From the NCBI GenBank assembly GCA_052168355.1, contig JBQLZQ010000061.1:1-63541 (forward strand): DNA of 63,541 bases, given 5' to 3'. The stretch comes from JBQLZQ01 sp052168355 (GTDB lineage: Bacteria; Pseudomonadota; Alphaproteobacteria; DSM-16000; Inquilinaceae). Positions 33,585 through 41,970 of this stretch are shown piece after piece. The stretch's first letter is position 1; each line of letters begins with the position of its first letter. The notes beneath the pieces were generated by a model, which worked only from the letters and a program-made list of their open reading frames with translations, had not been told where the DNA came from and did no database searches. A program made the translations under genes and the position numbers.

Positions 33585-34205
33585 ATGGACCGAAGAACAC
33601 TAATTGTTGGGGCTGCCGGGCTGGCCGCCGGAAGTCTCGCGACGGCATGGACGCCGATGGCGCGGGCCCAGGGATGGGATCCGGGTCTGACCGATTTCGA
33701 CCGGGTCCTGGGTGCCGCGGACGCACCGCTGACGGTGGTCGAATACGCCTCCTTCACGTGCCCTCACTGCGCCACCTTTCACGCCGAAACGCTGGCGACG
33801 GTGAAGGAGCGTTACATCGATACCGGCCAGGTCCGTTACGTGTTCCGAGATTTTCCGCTGGACGGGCTGGCGTTGCGGGCCGGCATGTTGGCCCGCTGCG
33901 TGCCGGAAGACCGCTATTTTCCGCTGGTCGACGTCCTGTTCTCAAGCCAACGCGAATGGTCGCGGGCGGCAGATCCGGTCACCGCATTGAGCCAGATCGG
34001 TCGCATGGTCGGGCTGACCCAGGACGAAATCGACGCCTGCCTGCAGGACGACGCCCTGGCCGACCGGCTGATCGCCCTGCGCACCGAGGGCACGGAGCGG
34101 TTTGGCGTGGAATCGACACCCAGCTTCGTCATCAATGGTGAAACGGTTTCCGGCGCCCTGCCATTCGACCGTTTCGCCGAGTTGCTCGACAGACATTTGT
34201 CCTGA
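33585..34205 (+). CDS. DsbA-family thiol:disulfide oxidoreductase
   Basis: A 206-residue exported thioredoxin-fold protein. The signal has twin arginines (MDRRTLIVGAAGLAAGSLAT), so Tat export is possible. The active site is FTCPHC at about residues 57-62, and the cis-Pro loop is VESTPSFVINGE. Such proteins (Thioredoxin_4 type) oxidise or isomerise cysteines in periplasmic proteins. A promoter and an unusual ribosome-site hairpin lie directly upstream. A separate DsbD-like reductase is at 51006-53114, so both arms of periplasmic thiol chemistry are present. Confidence 0.9.
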   Translation: MDRRTLIVGAAGLAAGSLATAWTPMARAQGWDPGLTDFDRVLGAADAPLTVVEYASFTCPHCATFHAETLATVKERYIDTGQVRYVFRDFPLDGLALRAGMLARCVPEDRYFPLVDVLFSSQREWSRAADPVTALSQIGRMVGLTQDEIDACLQDDALADRLIALRTEGTERFGVESTPSFVINGETVSGALPFDRFAELLDRHLS

Positions 34206-34235
34206 CGCCCCGGCCGTCGCGAAAGCCATTCGATC

Positions 34236-37200
34236 TTGCTGTTCACCAAACTCCGCCTGTCCGGCTTTAAGTCGTTCGTCGATGCCACCGAATTGGCCAT
34301 CGAGCCGGGTGTCACCGGCATTGTGGGACCTAACGGTTGCGGCAAGTCCAACCTGGTCGAAGCCCTGCGCTGGGTGATGGGGGAAAACTCCGCCAAACGC
34401 ATGCGCGGCGGAGAGATGGACGATGTGATCTTCGGCGGCACCGCCGACAGGCCGGCCCGCAACCTGGCCGAAGTGACGCTGACGGTCGACAACACCAGCC
34501 GCACCGCCCCGGCCATGTTCAACGATTCCGAGGACCTGGAGGTCAGCCGCCGCATCGAACGGCGCAGCGGATCGGACTACCGCGTCAACGGCAAGCTGGT
34601 GCGGGCCCGCGACGTTCAGCTTCTTTTTCAGGACAACGCCTCGGGGTCGGCGTCGCCGGCCCTGGTCAGCCAGGGCCGCGTCGGCGCGCTGATTTCCGCC
34701 AAGCCGACCGACCGGCGCTCGCTGCTGGAAGAGGCCGCGGGCATCACCGGCCTGCACAGCCGAAGGCATGAGGCCGAACTGCGCCTGCGGGCGGCCGAAA
34801 CCAACCTGACCCGGCTCGACGACATCATCGCCGCCATGGAAACCCAGCTCGCCGGGCTGAAGAAACAGGCTCGCCAGGCCGCGCGCTATCGCAACATGTC
34901 GGAAGCCATCCGCAGCACCGAAGCCGAGCTGCTGCATCTGCAATGGCGATCGGCGCAGGAGCGGCTGCGCGCCGCCCGCGCCGCCCACGAGGCCAACGAA
35001 CATGTCGTGCGGGACCGCATGACCGCCGTCACGCAGGCAACAACAGCGCAGGCGGAAGCCGCCGCCGATCTGCCGCCGCTAAGGGACCGGGAAGCGGCGG
35101 CATCGGCCGGCCTTCATCGGTTGGTGGTCGAACGTGACGGCCTGACGGCCGAAGCGGCCCGGACCGAGGAGGCCATCGCCGATTCGAACCGTCGGCTGGC
35201 GCAGATCGACGGCGATCTGTCGCGGGAGCGCGCGCTGGGCGGCGATGCCGCCGCGGCCCTGACCCGGCTTGAGGCCGAAGCTTCGGAACTGACGGCCGCG
35301 TGCGACGGCGAGCGGGAGGCGGAAGACACCGCCGGCGCCGCCGTGGCGAGAAGCACCGAACGGGTCGAGTCGCTGGATGCCGACCTGACTGTTTTGACCG
35401 AAAAAACCGCCGCCGACGAAGCCGAACGTCAGACGCTGGTGCGCCGGGTCGCCGAGCTGGAGGCGCGCGCGACATCCTTGGCGCGGCGCGCGGAGGACAC
35501 GGCCGCCCAGCGGCACGCGCTGCAGGCGGAACTGGACAACGCGCCTGCCGCGACCGCCGCCGACGCTACGCTGGAGGCAGCAGAGGTCACGCTGCAGGAG
35601 GCGCAAAGCCATGCCGAGAGGCTGGAAAAGGCGCGCCACGCCGCCGAGGCGGAGCACGAAACGGCCCGCGAAGCGCTGCAAAGCGCGGAAACGGCCTTGG
35701 CCAAGCTGAATGCCGAGGCCGACGCCCTGCGCGCGGTTTTGAGCCAGGGCGACCCAGATCTGTTTCCGCCCATGATCGACGCAGTAACGGTGGAAGACGG
35801 GTACGAGGCCGCTTTCGGCGCGGCTTTCGGCGACGAGGTGGGCGCACCGCTGGACACGGCGGCACCGGTTCATTGGCGGACCCTGCCGGCGCTCGATCCG
35901 GTGCCATTGCCCAAGGGCGCCGCCCCCTTGTCCGGGCGGGTCGACGCCCCCGACGCGCTGGTACGGCGGCTCAGCCACATCGGAATCGTCGACGACGAGG
36001 AGACCGGCCGGGCCCTGGCGCCGTATCTGCAGCCGGGCCAGCAGCTTGTCACGCGCGACGGCGGCCAGTGGCGCTGGGACGGCTATTCGGTCCTGGCCGG
36101 CGCGCCGACGGCCGCCGCCGCCCGATTGACCCAGCGCAACCGGCTGGCCCAGCTCGACGCCGACCTTGGCCCCGTTCGCGACCTGGTCGACGCGGCCCGG
36201 CGCGGCGGTCTGGCCGCCGCCGCCAAGGCCAAGGATGCGATGGAGGCGGAACGCGCCGCCCGGCAGTCGGTGCAAGCCGCCTTTGCCGCCGTCAATGCCG
36301 CCCGCGATCACCGCGCGCGTTTGACCCAGGAAGAGAGCGGCCGTCGGTCGCGCCTGGACGCGTTGGTTGCCGCCTTGGACGCCGTGACCGCCGATCGGGA
36401 GGACACCGAGGCTGCTCTTGCGGCGGCCCGCGACGCCCTTGCCGCCGTACCGTCGACCGATGGCCAGCGGCAGCGGGTGACGGAACTGCGCGCCGCCGTG
36501 GCCGAGGCCCGCAATGTTCAGGCGGTGGATCAGGCGACTTTAGCCGGACTGCGACGAGAAGCCGCGGCCCGACGGACGCGCATGCAGGCCATCGCGACCG
36601 AACAGCAATCGTGGCGCGAACGCGCCGCCGGCACGGCGGAACGGTTGGCCGAGCTGGACGGACGGGCCATCGCGGAGCGGGCGGCACTGGAACGGCTGGC
36701 CGGACGTCCGGCGGAAATCGCCGCGCAAAAGGATGTGCTGCAGGGCCGGATCGCCCAGGCCGAACGCGACCGGAAGGAGGCGGCCGACTCCCTCGCCGTT
36801 GCCGAAACCCGCCTTGCCGACGCCAACCGCGCCCTCAAGTCCGCCGAAGCCGCCCTGGCCGTGAGCCGTGAGGCACGGGTCCGGGCCGAAGGCGATGTCC
36901 GGGCCGAGATGACCGCCCAACAGGCGGTGACCGACCGTATCGCCGAGCGCCTGAACTGCTCCCCCGATCGGGTTCAGTCCCTGACCGGCCTGGCCGCCGA
37001 CGCCCCCCTTCCCGACGAAGCCCAGATCCAGACCAAGCTGGACCGCCTGCTGCGCGAACGGAACGGGATGGGCGCGGTCAACCTGCGCGCCGAGGTCGAG
37101 GCCGGCGAACTGAACGAGCAGATCGCCGCGATGATCGGCGATCGCGACGATCTGCTGGCCGCCATCGCCCGCCTGCGGCATGGCATCGCCAGCCTCAACC

Positions 37201-37694
37201 GGGAGGCCCGCGAGCGTCTGGTGGCGTCGTTCGAGACCGTCAACGGTCATTTCCAGGACCTGTTCACGCGGCTTTTCGGCGGTGGCCGCGCCCATCTTGA
37301 GTTGACCCAGGCCGACGATCCCCTGGACGCCGGGCTGGAGGTGTTCGCCAGCCCGCCGGGCAAGCGTCTGCAGACGCTGTCCCTGCTGTCGGGCGGTGAA
37401 CAGGCGCTGACCGCGCTGTCCATCCTGTTCGCCGTCTTCCTGACCAACCCGGCGCCGATCTGCGTCCTGGACGAGGTCGACGCCCCCCTGGACGACGCCA
37501 ATGTCGATCGCTTCTGCAGCCTTTTGGAGGACCTCGCCGGCGCCGGTACCACCCGATTCCTGATCATCACCCACCATCGGATGACGATGTCCCGAGTCGA
37601 TCGGCTGTTTGGCGTCACGATGTCGGAACGCGGCGTCTCGCAGCTTGTGTCCGTGGATCTCCAAAGGGCGGAGATGCTGCGGCAAACCGCTTGA
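34236..37694 (+). CDS. smc: Chromosome segregation SMC ATPase
   Basis: The core of the bacterial condensin, which extrudes and organises DNA loops. The 1152-residue protein has the N-terminal Walker A GIVGPNGCGKSNLVEALRWV, a long Ala/Glu/Arg-rich coiled coil on both sides of a hinge near residues 500-620 (PPMIDAVTVEDGYEAAFGAA), and a C-terminal ABC signature LLSGGEQALTALS followed by Walker B PICVLDEVDAPLDD. The start is a TTG at 34236, chosen because it yields the typical MLFTKLRLSGFKSFVD. scpA and scpB are not in the window. Confidence 0.96.
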   Translation: MLFTKLRLSGFKSFVDATELAIEPGVTGIVGPNGCGKSNLVEALRWVMGENSAKRMRGGEMDDVIFGGTADRPARNLAEVTLTVDNTSRTAPAMFNDSEDLEVSRRIERRSGSDYRVNGKLVRARDVQLLFQDNASGSASPALVSQGRVGALISAKPTDRRSLLEEAAGITGLHSRRHEAELRLRAAETNLTRLDDIIAAMETQLAGLKKQARQAARYRNMSEAIRSTEAELLHLQWRSAQERLRAARAAHEANEHVVRDRMTAVTQATTAQAEAAADLPPLRDREAAASAGLHRLVVERDGLTAEAARTEEAIADSNRRLAQIDGDLSRERALGGDAAAALTRLEAEASELTAACDGEREAEDTAGAAVARSTERVESLDADLTVLTEKTAADEAERQTLVRRVAELEARATSLARRAEDTAAQRHALQAELDNAPAATAADATLEAAEVTLQEAQSHAERLEKARHAAEAEHETAREALQSAETALAKLNAEADALRAVLSQGDPDLFPPMIDAVTVEDGYEAAFGAAFGDEVGAPLDTAAPVHWRTLPALDPVPLPKGAAPLSGRVDAPDALVRRLSHIGIVDDEETGRALAPYLQPGQQLVTRDGGQWRWDGYSVLAGAPTAAAARLTQRNRLAQLDADLGPVRDLVDAARRGGLAAAAKAKDAMEAERAARQSVQAAFAAVNAARDHRARLTQEESGRRSRLDALVAALDAVTADREDTEAALAAARDALAAVPSTDGQRQRVTELRAAVAEARNVQAVDQATLAGLRREAAARRTRMQAIATEQQSWRERAAGTAERLAELDGRAIAERAALERLAGRPAEIAAQKDVLQGRIAQAERDRKEAADSLAVAETRLADANRALKSAEAALAVSREARVRAEGDVRAEMTAQQAVTDRIAERLNCSPDRVQSLTGLAADAPLPDEAQIQTKLDRLLRERNGMGAVNLRAEVEAGELNEQIAAMIGDRDDLLAAIARLRHGIASLNREARERLVASFETVNGHFQDLFTRLFGGGRAHLELTQADDPLDAGLEVFASPPGKRLQTLSLLSGGEQALTALSILFAVFLTNPAPICVLDEVDAPLDDANVDRFCSLLEDLAGAGTTRFLIITHHRMTMSRVDRLFGVTMSERGVSQLVSVDLQRAEMLRQTA

Positions 37695-37738
37695 ACGGCG
37701 CCTCGAAAAGGGGCCGAAACCGGCCAAGTTCAACGGTC

Positions 37739-37768
37739 TTGACAGCCCCAACCACGGCTCACTAAGTT
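37739..37768 (+). promoter_or_regulatory. Promoter of the atp (F0) operon
   Basis: A consensus TTGACA (37739-37744) is followed after 18 bases by TAAGTT (37763-37768), about 50 bases before atpI, in the gap that follows smc. An AGGAG at 37802-37806 lies between the promoter and the atpI GTG. Confidence 0.55.
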
Positions 37769-37820
37769 GCGGCGCGCCTCAAGGGTAGGCGGTTTCGAAT
37801 GCAGGAGTTTTCATAAGCCC

Positions 37821-38222
37821 GTGAACGAGCGCGACGGCGGCCCCCCATCCGGCGGTGACCGCGTCTCCGGCGCGACAGGGTCGTTCGAGCGGCGGTTGCA
37901 GGCGGCCAAGGATCGGTCCGCGGTCAGGCGGGATGGCCCGCCGGGACGGGCGGACCGGTCGGAAGGCATGGCCGCCGGGCTGCGGATCGCGGTCGAGCTT
38001 CTGGCCGCTGTCGGGGTTGGGGCTGCGATCGGCATCGTCCTCGACCGCTGGCTGGGCACGGCTCCGTGGCTGCTGATCCTGTTTTTCGTGATCGGTACCA
38101 TGGCGGGATTTCTGAGCGTCTATCGGACGGCGCGAGAGTTGGATCGCCGGGCGCGGGAGCGCCGCGACAAGGCCCCCACGGGGCAGACGACCAAACCGGC
38201 CGATCCGGCCGAACGGAACTAG
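37821..38222 (+). CDS. atpI: ATP synthase protein I
   Basis: A 133-residue accessory membrane protein that helps assemble the c-ring. Two hydrophobic helices (about residues 53-73 and 78-98) carry the family glycines: AVELLAAVGVGAAIGIVLDRW and PWLLILFFVIGTMAGF. The GTG at 37821 was selected; the frame continues upstream without a good start, and the long polar N-terminus (ERDGGPPSGGDR) is typical of alphaproteobacteria. It leads the F0 operon, and atpB follows 15 bases on. Confidence 0.88.
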   Translation: MNERDGGPPSGGDRVSGATGSFERRLQAAKDRSAVRRDGPPGRADRSEGMAAGLRIAVELLAAVGVGAAIGIVLDRWLGTAPWLLILFFVIGTMAGFLSVYRTARELDRRARERRDKAPTGQTTKPADPAERN

Positions 38223-38237
38223 AGTTGGGAGAGGCCG

Positions 38238-38960
38238 TTGGCCGGTCCGCTGGAGCAGTTCGAGATTACCCCGATCGTCCCCGTCCGGGTGGGCGGGATC
38301 GATCTGTCCTTTACGAACTCGTCGCTGATGATGGTCGTGGCGATCCTGTTGGTCACGGCGTTCCTGACCTTGAGCATGCGTGGGCGGGCACTGGTGCCGA
38401 CCCGGCTGCAGTCCTTGGCGGAAATCTTCTACGAAGTCATCGCCAACATGATACGGGACAATGTGGGCAGCGAGGGGCGGCGCTATTTCCCCTTCATCTT
38501 CACCCTGTTCATGTTCGTGCTGTTCGCGAACCTTCTGGGCATGATCCCCGGCAGCTTCACGGTCACCAGCCATATCATCGTCACCTTCGCGCTGGCCGGT
38601 TTCATCTTCCTGGCCGTCACGGTGATCGGCATCTGGCGTCACGGGTTCCGGTTTCTCAGCCTGTTCTTTCCCCACGGCGCCCCGTGGTGGACCGGTATCA
38701 TTCTCATCCCCGTCGAACTGGTCTCGTACCTGTCCCGTCCGGTAAGTCTTTCGGTTCGCTTGTTCGCCAACATGACCGTCGGCCACGTGCTGCTGAAGGT
38801 GATCGCCGGGTTCATCGCGCTGATGGGTGTCTTCGGCATCGTCCCGTTCTTGTTCCTGATCCCGCTCACGGCCCTGGAGTTGGGCATCGCCGTCCTCCAG
38901 GCCTACATCTTCACGATCCTCACCTGCGTCTATCTGCACGACGCGCTGCACCTACACTAA
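38238..38960 (+). CDS. atpB: ATP synthase F0 subunit a
   Basis: This subunit forms the proton half-channels against the c-ring. The 240-residue protein has five to six membrane helices. The essential arginine is in SLSVRLFANMTVGH, and the C-terminal helix is LTALELGIAVLQAYIFTILTCVYL. The N-terminus MAGPLEQFEITPIVPV is typical. Translation begins at a TTG (38238) behind an excellent GGGAGAGG site, an uncommon start for an essential gene. It is second in the operon. Confidence 0.97.
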   Translation: MAGPLEQFEITPIVPVRVGGIDLSFTNSSLMMVVAILLVTAFLTLSMRGRALVPTRLQSLAEIFYEVIANMIRDNVGSEGRRYFPFIFTLFMFVLFANLLGMIPGSFTVTSHIIVTFALAGFIFLAVTVIGIWRHGFRFLSLFFPHGAPWWTGIILIPVELVSYLSRPVSLSVRLFANMTVGHVLLKVIAGFIALMGVFGIVPFLFLIPLTALELGIAVLQAYIFTILTCVYLHDALHLH

Positions 38961-38997
38961 CCGCTAGTACCAAATCACACAGAAGGACTTTGAGACC

Positions 38998-39222
38998 ATG
39001 GAAGCTGAAGCAGCGAGATTCGTCGGCGCGGGACTGGCCGCCATCGGCATGATCGGCGCCGGTATCGGCGTGGGCAATGTGTGGTCCAGCTACATCACGG
39101 CGCTGGCCCGCAACCCGGCCGCCAAGGACGAGATCGGCGCCAACATCTGGATCGGCTTCGCCGTGACGGAAGCCATCGCGCTGTTCGCTCTGATCATCGG
39201 CCTGATCGCCCTGTTCGGCTAA
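38998..39222 (+). CDS. atpE: ATP synthase F0 subunit c
   Basis: This 74-residue proteolipid forms the proton-driven rotor ring. It has two helices joined by the polar loop ARNPAAKDEI. The first helix has the glycine ladder AAIGMIGAGIGVGNVW, and the second has the proton-carrying glutamate in VTEAIALFALIIGLIALFG. The ATG at 38998 follows AGAAGGA. It lies 37 bases after atpB, leaving room for the strong ribosome site needed to make many copies per complex. Confidence 0.97.
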   Translation: MEAEAARFVGAGLAAIGMIGAGIGVGNVWSSYITALARNPAAKDEIGANIWIGFAVTEAIALFALIIGLIALFG

Positions 39223-39279
39223 ACGCCGGGCGGCGGGCCGTCGGGCCCGCCCTATCGGCCCGAAAACCGGATCTGTCCG

Positions 39280-39771
39280 ATGCCTCAATTCGATCCGACC
39301 TACTTCCTGTCCCAGGTGTTCTGGCTGGCGATCACGTTCGTCCTGCTTTACCTGCTGATGGCGCGTGTGGCTTTGCCGCGAATCGCCGAGGTGCTGGAAC
39401 AGCGGTCGGAACGGATCGCCAACGATCTGGAGCGGGCGGAAATGGTCAAGAAAGAAGCCGATGCCGTCGTCGAAGCCTATGAGGCGGCGCTGGCCAAGGC
39501 CCGCCAGGAGGCGGCCGCCGTCCTTGCTCAGGCCGGGCAGGAGATCGCCGAACTGTCGGCCAAACGGCAGGCTGAGTTTTCGGCCAAGCTGGCCGACCAG
39601 ACAGCCGCGGCGGAAGAACGGATCGGCCGGGCCAAACGGGAGGCGCAGGCCCACGTTCGCGACATCGCCGTCGATGTGGCCAGTGACATCGCCGGCAAGC
39701 TGATCGGCCGGGCCCCGGATCAACAGACGGTGTCCCGATCGGTCGACGGCGCCATGCAGGAAGCGCGGTAA
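39280..39771 (+). CDS. atpF': ATP synthase F0 subunit b'
   Basis: One of the two unequal b-type stalk subunits found in alphaproteobacteria and photosynthetic lineages. The 163-residue protein has an N-terminal membrane helix (LSQVFWLAITFVLLYLLMA), then PRIAEVLEQRSERIANDL and a long alanine- and glutamate-rich coiled coil. It overlaps atpF by one base (TAATG). The order b' then b is the usual one. Confidence 0.94.
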   Translation: MPQFDPTYFLSQVFWLAITFVLLYLLMARVALPRIAEVLEQRSERIANDLERAEMVKKEADAVVEAYEAALAKARQEAAAVLAQAGQEIAELSAKRQAEFSAKLADQTAAAEERIGRAKREAQAHVRDIAVDVASDIAGKLIGRAPDQQTVSRSVDGAMQEAR

Positions 39772-40373
39772 TGGCCGACGATACGGATAGCGAGGGGCTG
39801 GTTCTCGACCCGACCGACGTCGGGGGACAGCAGGAGACGGTCAAAATCCTGCATGCCGAAGGCGGGCCGGAGGGTGGCGAGGCAGATCAAGGCATTTTTT
39901 CCACCGAGCTCTGGCTGCTTCTGGCGCTGGCGGCCCTGATTGCCATCGCGTTCCGGCCGGCGAAGCGGGCCATTCTGGGCGGGTTGGATAACCGGGCGGA
40001 GCGCATTCGCCATGATTTGGACGAGGCTCAGCGCCTGCGCGAAGAGGCTCAGGCGGCGCTGACGGCGTATCAGCGCCAGCATCGCGATGCGATGACCGAG
40101 GCGGAAGAGATCATCGCCCACGCCCGCGAGGAGTCCGAACGCATGCGCCGCACGGCCTTGCAGGACCTCGAGACGGCCATGGAGCGGCGCCAGGCCCTGG
40201 CACTGGAACGTATCGCCCAGGCTGAAGCGGCGGCGGCGGCGGAGGTGCGCAACGCGGCGGTGGATGTGGCCGTGAGCGCGGCGCGCACGGTGATTGCCGA
40301 TCAGCTTGATCAGAGCAAGGCCAACGCCCTCATCGACGCGGCCATCAATGAGTTGCCGCAAAAGCTGAACTGA
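39771..40373 (+). CDS. atpF: ATP synthase F0 subunit b
   Basis: This 200-residue peripheral-stalk subunit pairs with b'. After a 43-residue polar extension comes one membrane helix (STELWLLLALAALIAIAF), then RAERIRHDLDEAQRLREEAQ and a long coiled coil ending VRNAAVDVAVSAARTVIADQ. It begins inside the b' stop (TAATG). It is the last gene of the F0 operon. The F1 genes are absent here, as expected for the split arrangement in alphaproteobacteria. Confidence 0.94.
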   Translation: MADDTDSEGLVLDPTDVGGQQETVKILHAEGGPEGGEADQGIFSTELWLLLALAALIAIAFRPAKRAILGGLDNRAERIRHDLDEAQRLREEAQAALTAYQRQHRDAMTEAEEIIAHAREESERMRRTALQDLETAMERRQALALERIAQAEAAAAAEVRNAAVDVAVSAARTVIADQLDQSKANALIDAAINELPQKLN

Positions 40374-40383
40374 AGGCGGCTCG

Positions 40384-40409
40384 GGAACGGGCCCGGTGCG
40401 GCCCCTTCC
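40384..40409. terminator. Stem-loop between atp and gcv operons
   Basis: GGAACGGGCC (40384-40393) pairs with GGCCCCTTCC (40400-40409) with one mismatch in 10 across a 6-base loop. It sits in the 52-base gap between the convergent atpF and gcvPB stops. T-runs are weak on both sides, so it is a likely but not certain bidirectional terminator. Confidence 0.5.
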
Positions 40410-40425
40410 GGCTTGATTTCCGATC

Positions 40426-41970
40426 CTATTCCGCCGCTTGGCGCCGTTCCGGTTCGGGCCGCCAGCGCAGGACCGGTTTTCGCGCGGCCCCGGTTTCGTC
40501 CAGCCGGCGACGCGGCGCATGGCGCGGCGCTTCCGTAAAAAAGGCGGCGTCGCCCGACCGGGCCCGGTCCGCCAGCCCCTTCATCATGGCGATGAACCGA
40601 TCCAAGGTATCCTTGCTTTCGGTTTCGGTCGGTTCGACCAGCAGGGCTCCGTGAACAACCAGGGGGAAATACATGGTCATGGGGTGGAAGCCTTCGTCGA
40701 TCATGGCCTTGGCGAAGTCGAGCGTGCTGACCCCGGTGCCTTTGAGGAACCGGTCGTCGAACAGAGCCTCGTGCATGCACGGTCCCTCGAACGACGGGGT
40801 CATCGCGTCCTTGAGACTGGCCATGACGTAGTTGGCGTTGAGGACGGCATCGCCCGATGCCTGCCGCAGCCCGTCGGCGCCGTGGCTGAGCATGTAGGTC
40901 AGGGCGCGCACGAACATCCCCATCTGGCCGTGGAACCCCTTCATCCGGCCAAAGCTGTCACCGCTCCCCAGGGCGGCGTCCACATGCTCCACAAGACGAA
41001 AGCCGTCCGGGCCGTGAACCACCGACGGTATCGGGGCATAGGGCGCCAGGGCCTGCGACAGAACCACCGGTCCGGATCCCGGCCCGCCGCCCCCGTGGGG
41101 GGTGGAAAAGGTCTTGTGCAGGTTGATGTGCATGGCGTCGATGCCCAGGTCGCCCGGACGCACCCGCCCCACGATGGCGTTGAAATTGGCGCCGTCGCAG
41201 TAGAAGAACGCCCCGACGTCGTGAACCGCATCGGCGATGCGCACGATATCACTCTCGAACAGGCCGCAGGTGTTGGGGTTGGTCAGCATGATCGCGGCCA
41301 CGTCGCGATCCAGTTTGCCCAGCAGCGCCGGCAGGTCGACACGCCCCCGCGCGTCGGCCGGGATCGGGTCGACCGAGAAGCCCAGCGCCGCGGCCGTCGC
41401 CGGGTTGGTGCCGTGCGCCGATTCGGGCACGAGGACGCGGTGGCGACGGTCGTCGCGAGCCTCCAGGGCCGAGCGGATGGCCATCATGCCGCACAGCTCG
41501 CCATGGGCGCCGGCCGCCGGCGTCATGGCCACCGCCGGCATACCGGTCAGGGTTTTCAGCCAACCGGCCAGCGTATCGATCAGTTCCAGCGCGCCCTGGA
41601 CCGTCTTCTCGGGCTGCAGCGGGTGCAGGTCGGCAAAGCCGGGCAAACGCGCCATTTTTTCGTTGAGCCGGGGATTGTGCTTCATGGTGCACGACCCCAG
41701 CGGGTACATGGCGCTGTCGATGCTCATGTTCTTCTGGCTGAGCCGAGTGTAATGGCGCACGACCTGCGGTTCGGACAGGCCGGGCAGGCCGATCGCGCCG
41801 CGCCGGGGCACCTTGCCGAGACGTACCGAACCCTCGCCCGCATCGGGCAGGTCGACACCGGACTTGCCGGGCACGTCCTGCTCGAAGATCAGCTTTTCCT
41901 CGACATCCAGCGCCCGGTTGCCGGTCAGTGTCGCGGCGTTGCGCCCCTCGCCCATGCTCGAACCGGTCAT
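40426..41970 (-). CDS. gcvPB: Glycine dehydrogenase (decarboxylating) subunit 2
   Basis: The PLP-binding half of the split P-protein of the glycine cleavage system, which decarboxylates glycine and passes the aminomethyl group to lipoyl-GcvH. The 514-residue protein has the PLP lysine in HINLHKTFSTPHGGGGPGSGP, preceded by ANFNAIVGRVRPGDLG. The GSCTMKHNP block is near the N-terminus. It overlaps gcvPA by ATGA and is the last gene of gcvT-H-PA-PB. Confidence 0.96.
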   Translation of the reverse strand: MTGSSMGEGRNAATLTGNRALDVEEKLIFEQDVPGKSGVDLPDAGEGSVRLGKVPRRGAIGLPGLSEPQVVRHYTRLSQKNMSIDSAMYPLGSCTMKHNPRLNEKMARLPGFADLHPLQPEKTVQGALELIDTLAGWLKTLTGMPAVAMTPAAGAHGELCGMMAIRSALEARDDRRHRVLVPESAHGTNPATAAALGFSVDPIPADARGRVDLPALLGKLDRDVAAIMLTNPNTCGLFESDIVRIADAVHDVGAFFYCDGANFNAIVGRVRPGDLGIDAMHINLHKTFSTPHGGGGPGSGPVVLSQALAPYAPIPSVVHGPDGFRLVEHVDAALGSGDSFGRMKGFHGQMGMFVRALTYMLSHGADGLRQASGDAVLNANYVMASLKDAMTPSFEGPCMHEALFDDRFLKGTGVSTLDFAKAMIDEGFHPMTMYFPLVVHGALLVEPTETESKDTLDRFIAMMKGLADRARSGDAAFFTEAPRHAPRRRLDETGAARKPVLRWRPEPERRQAAE

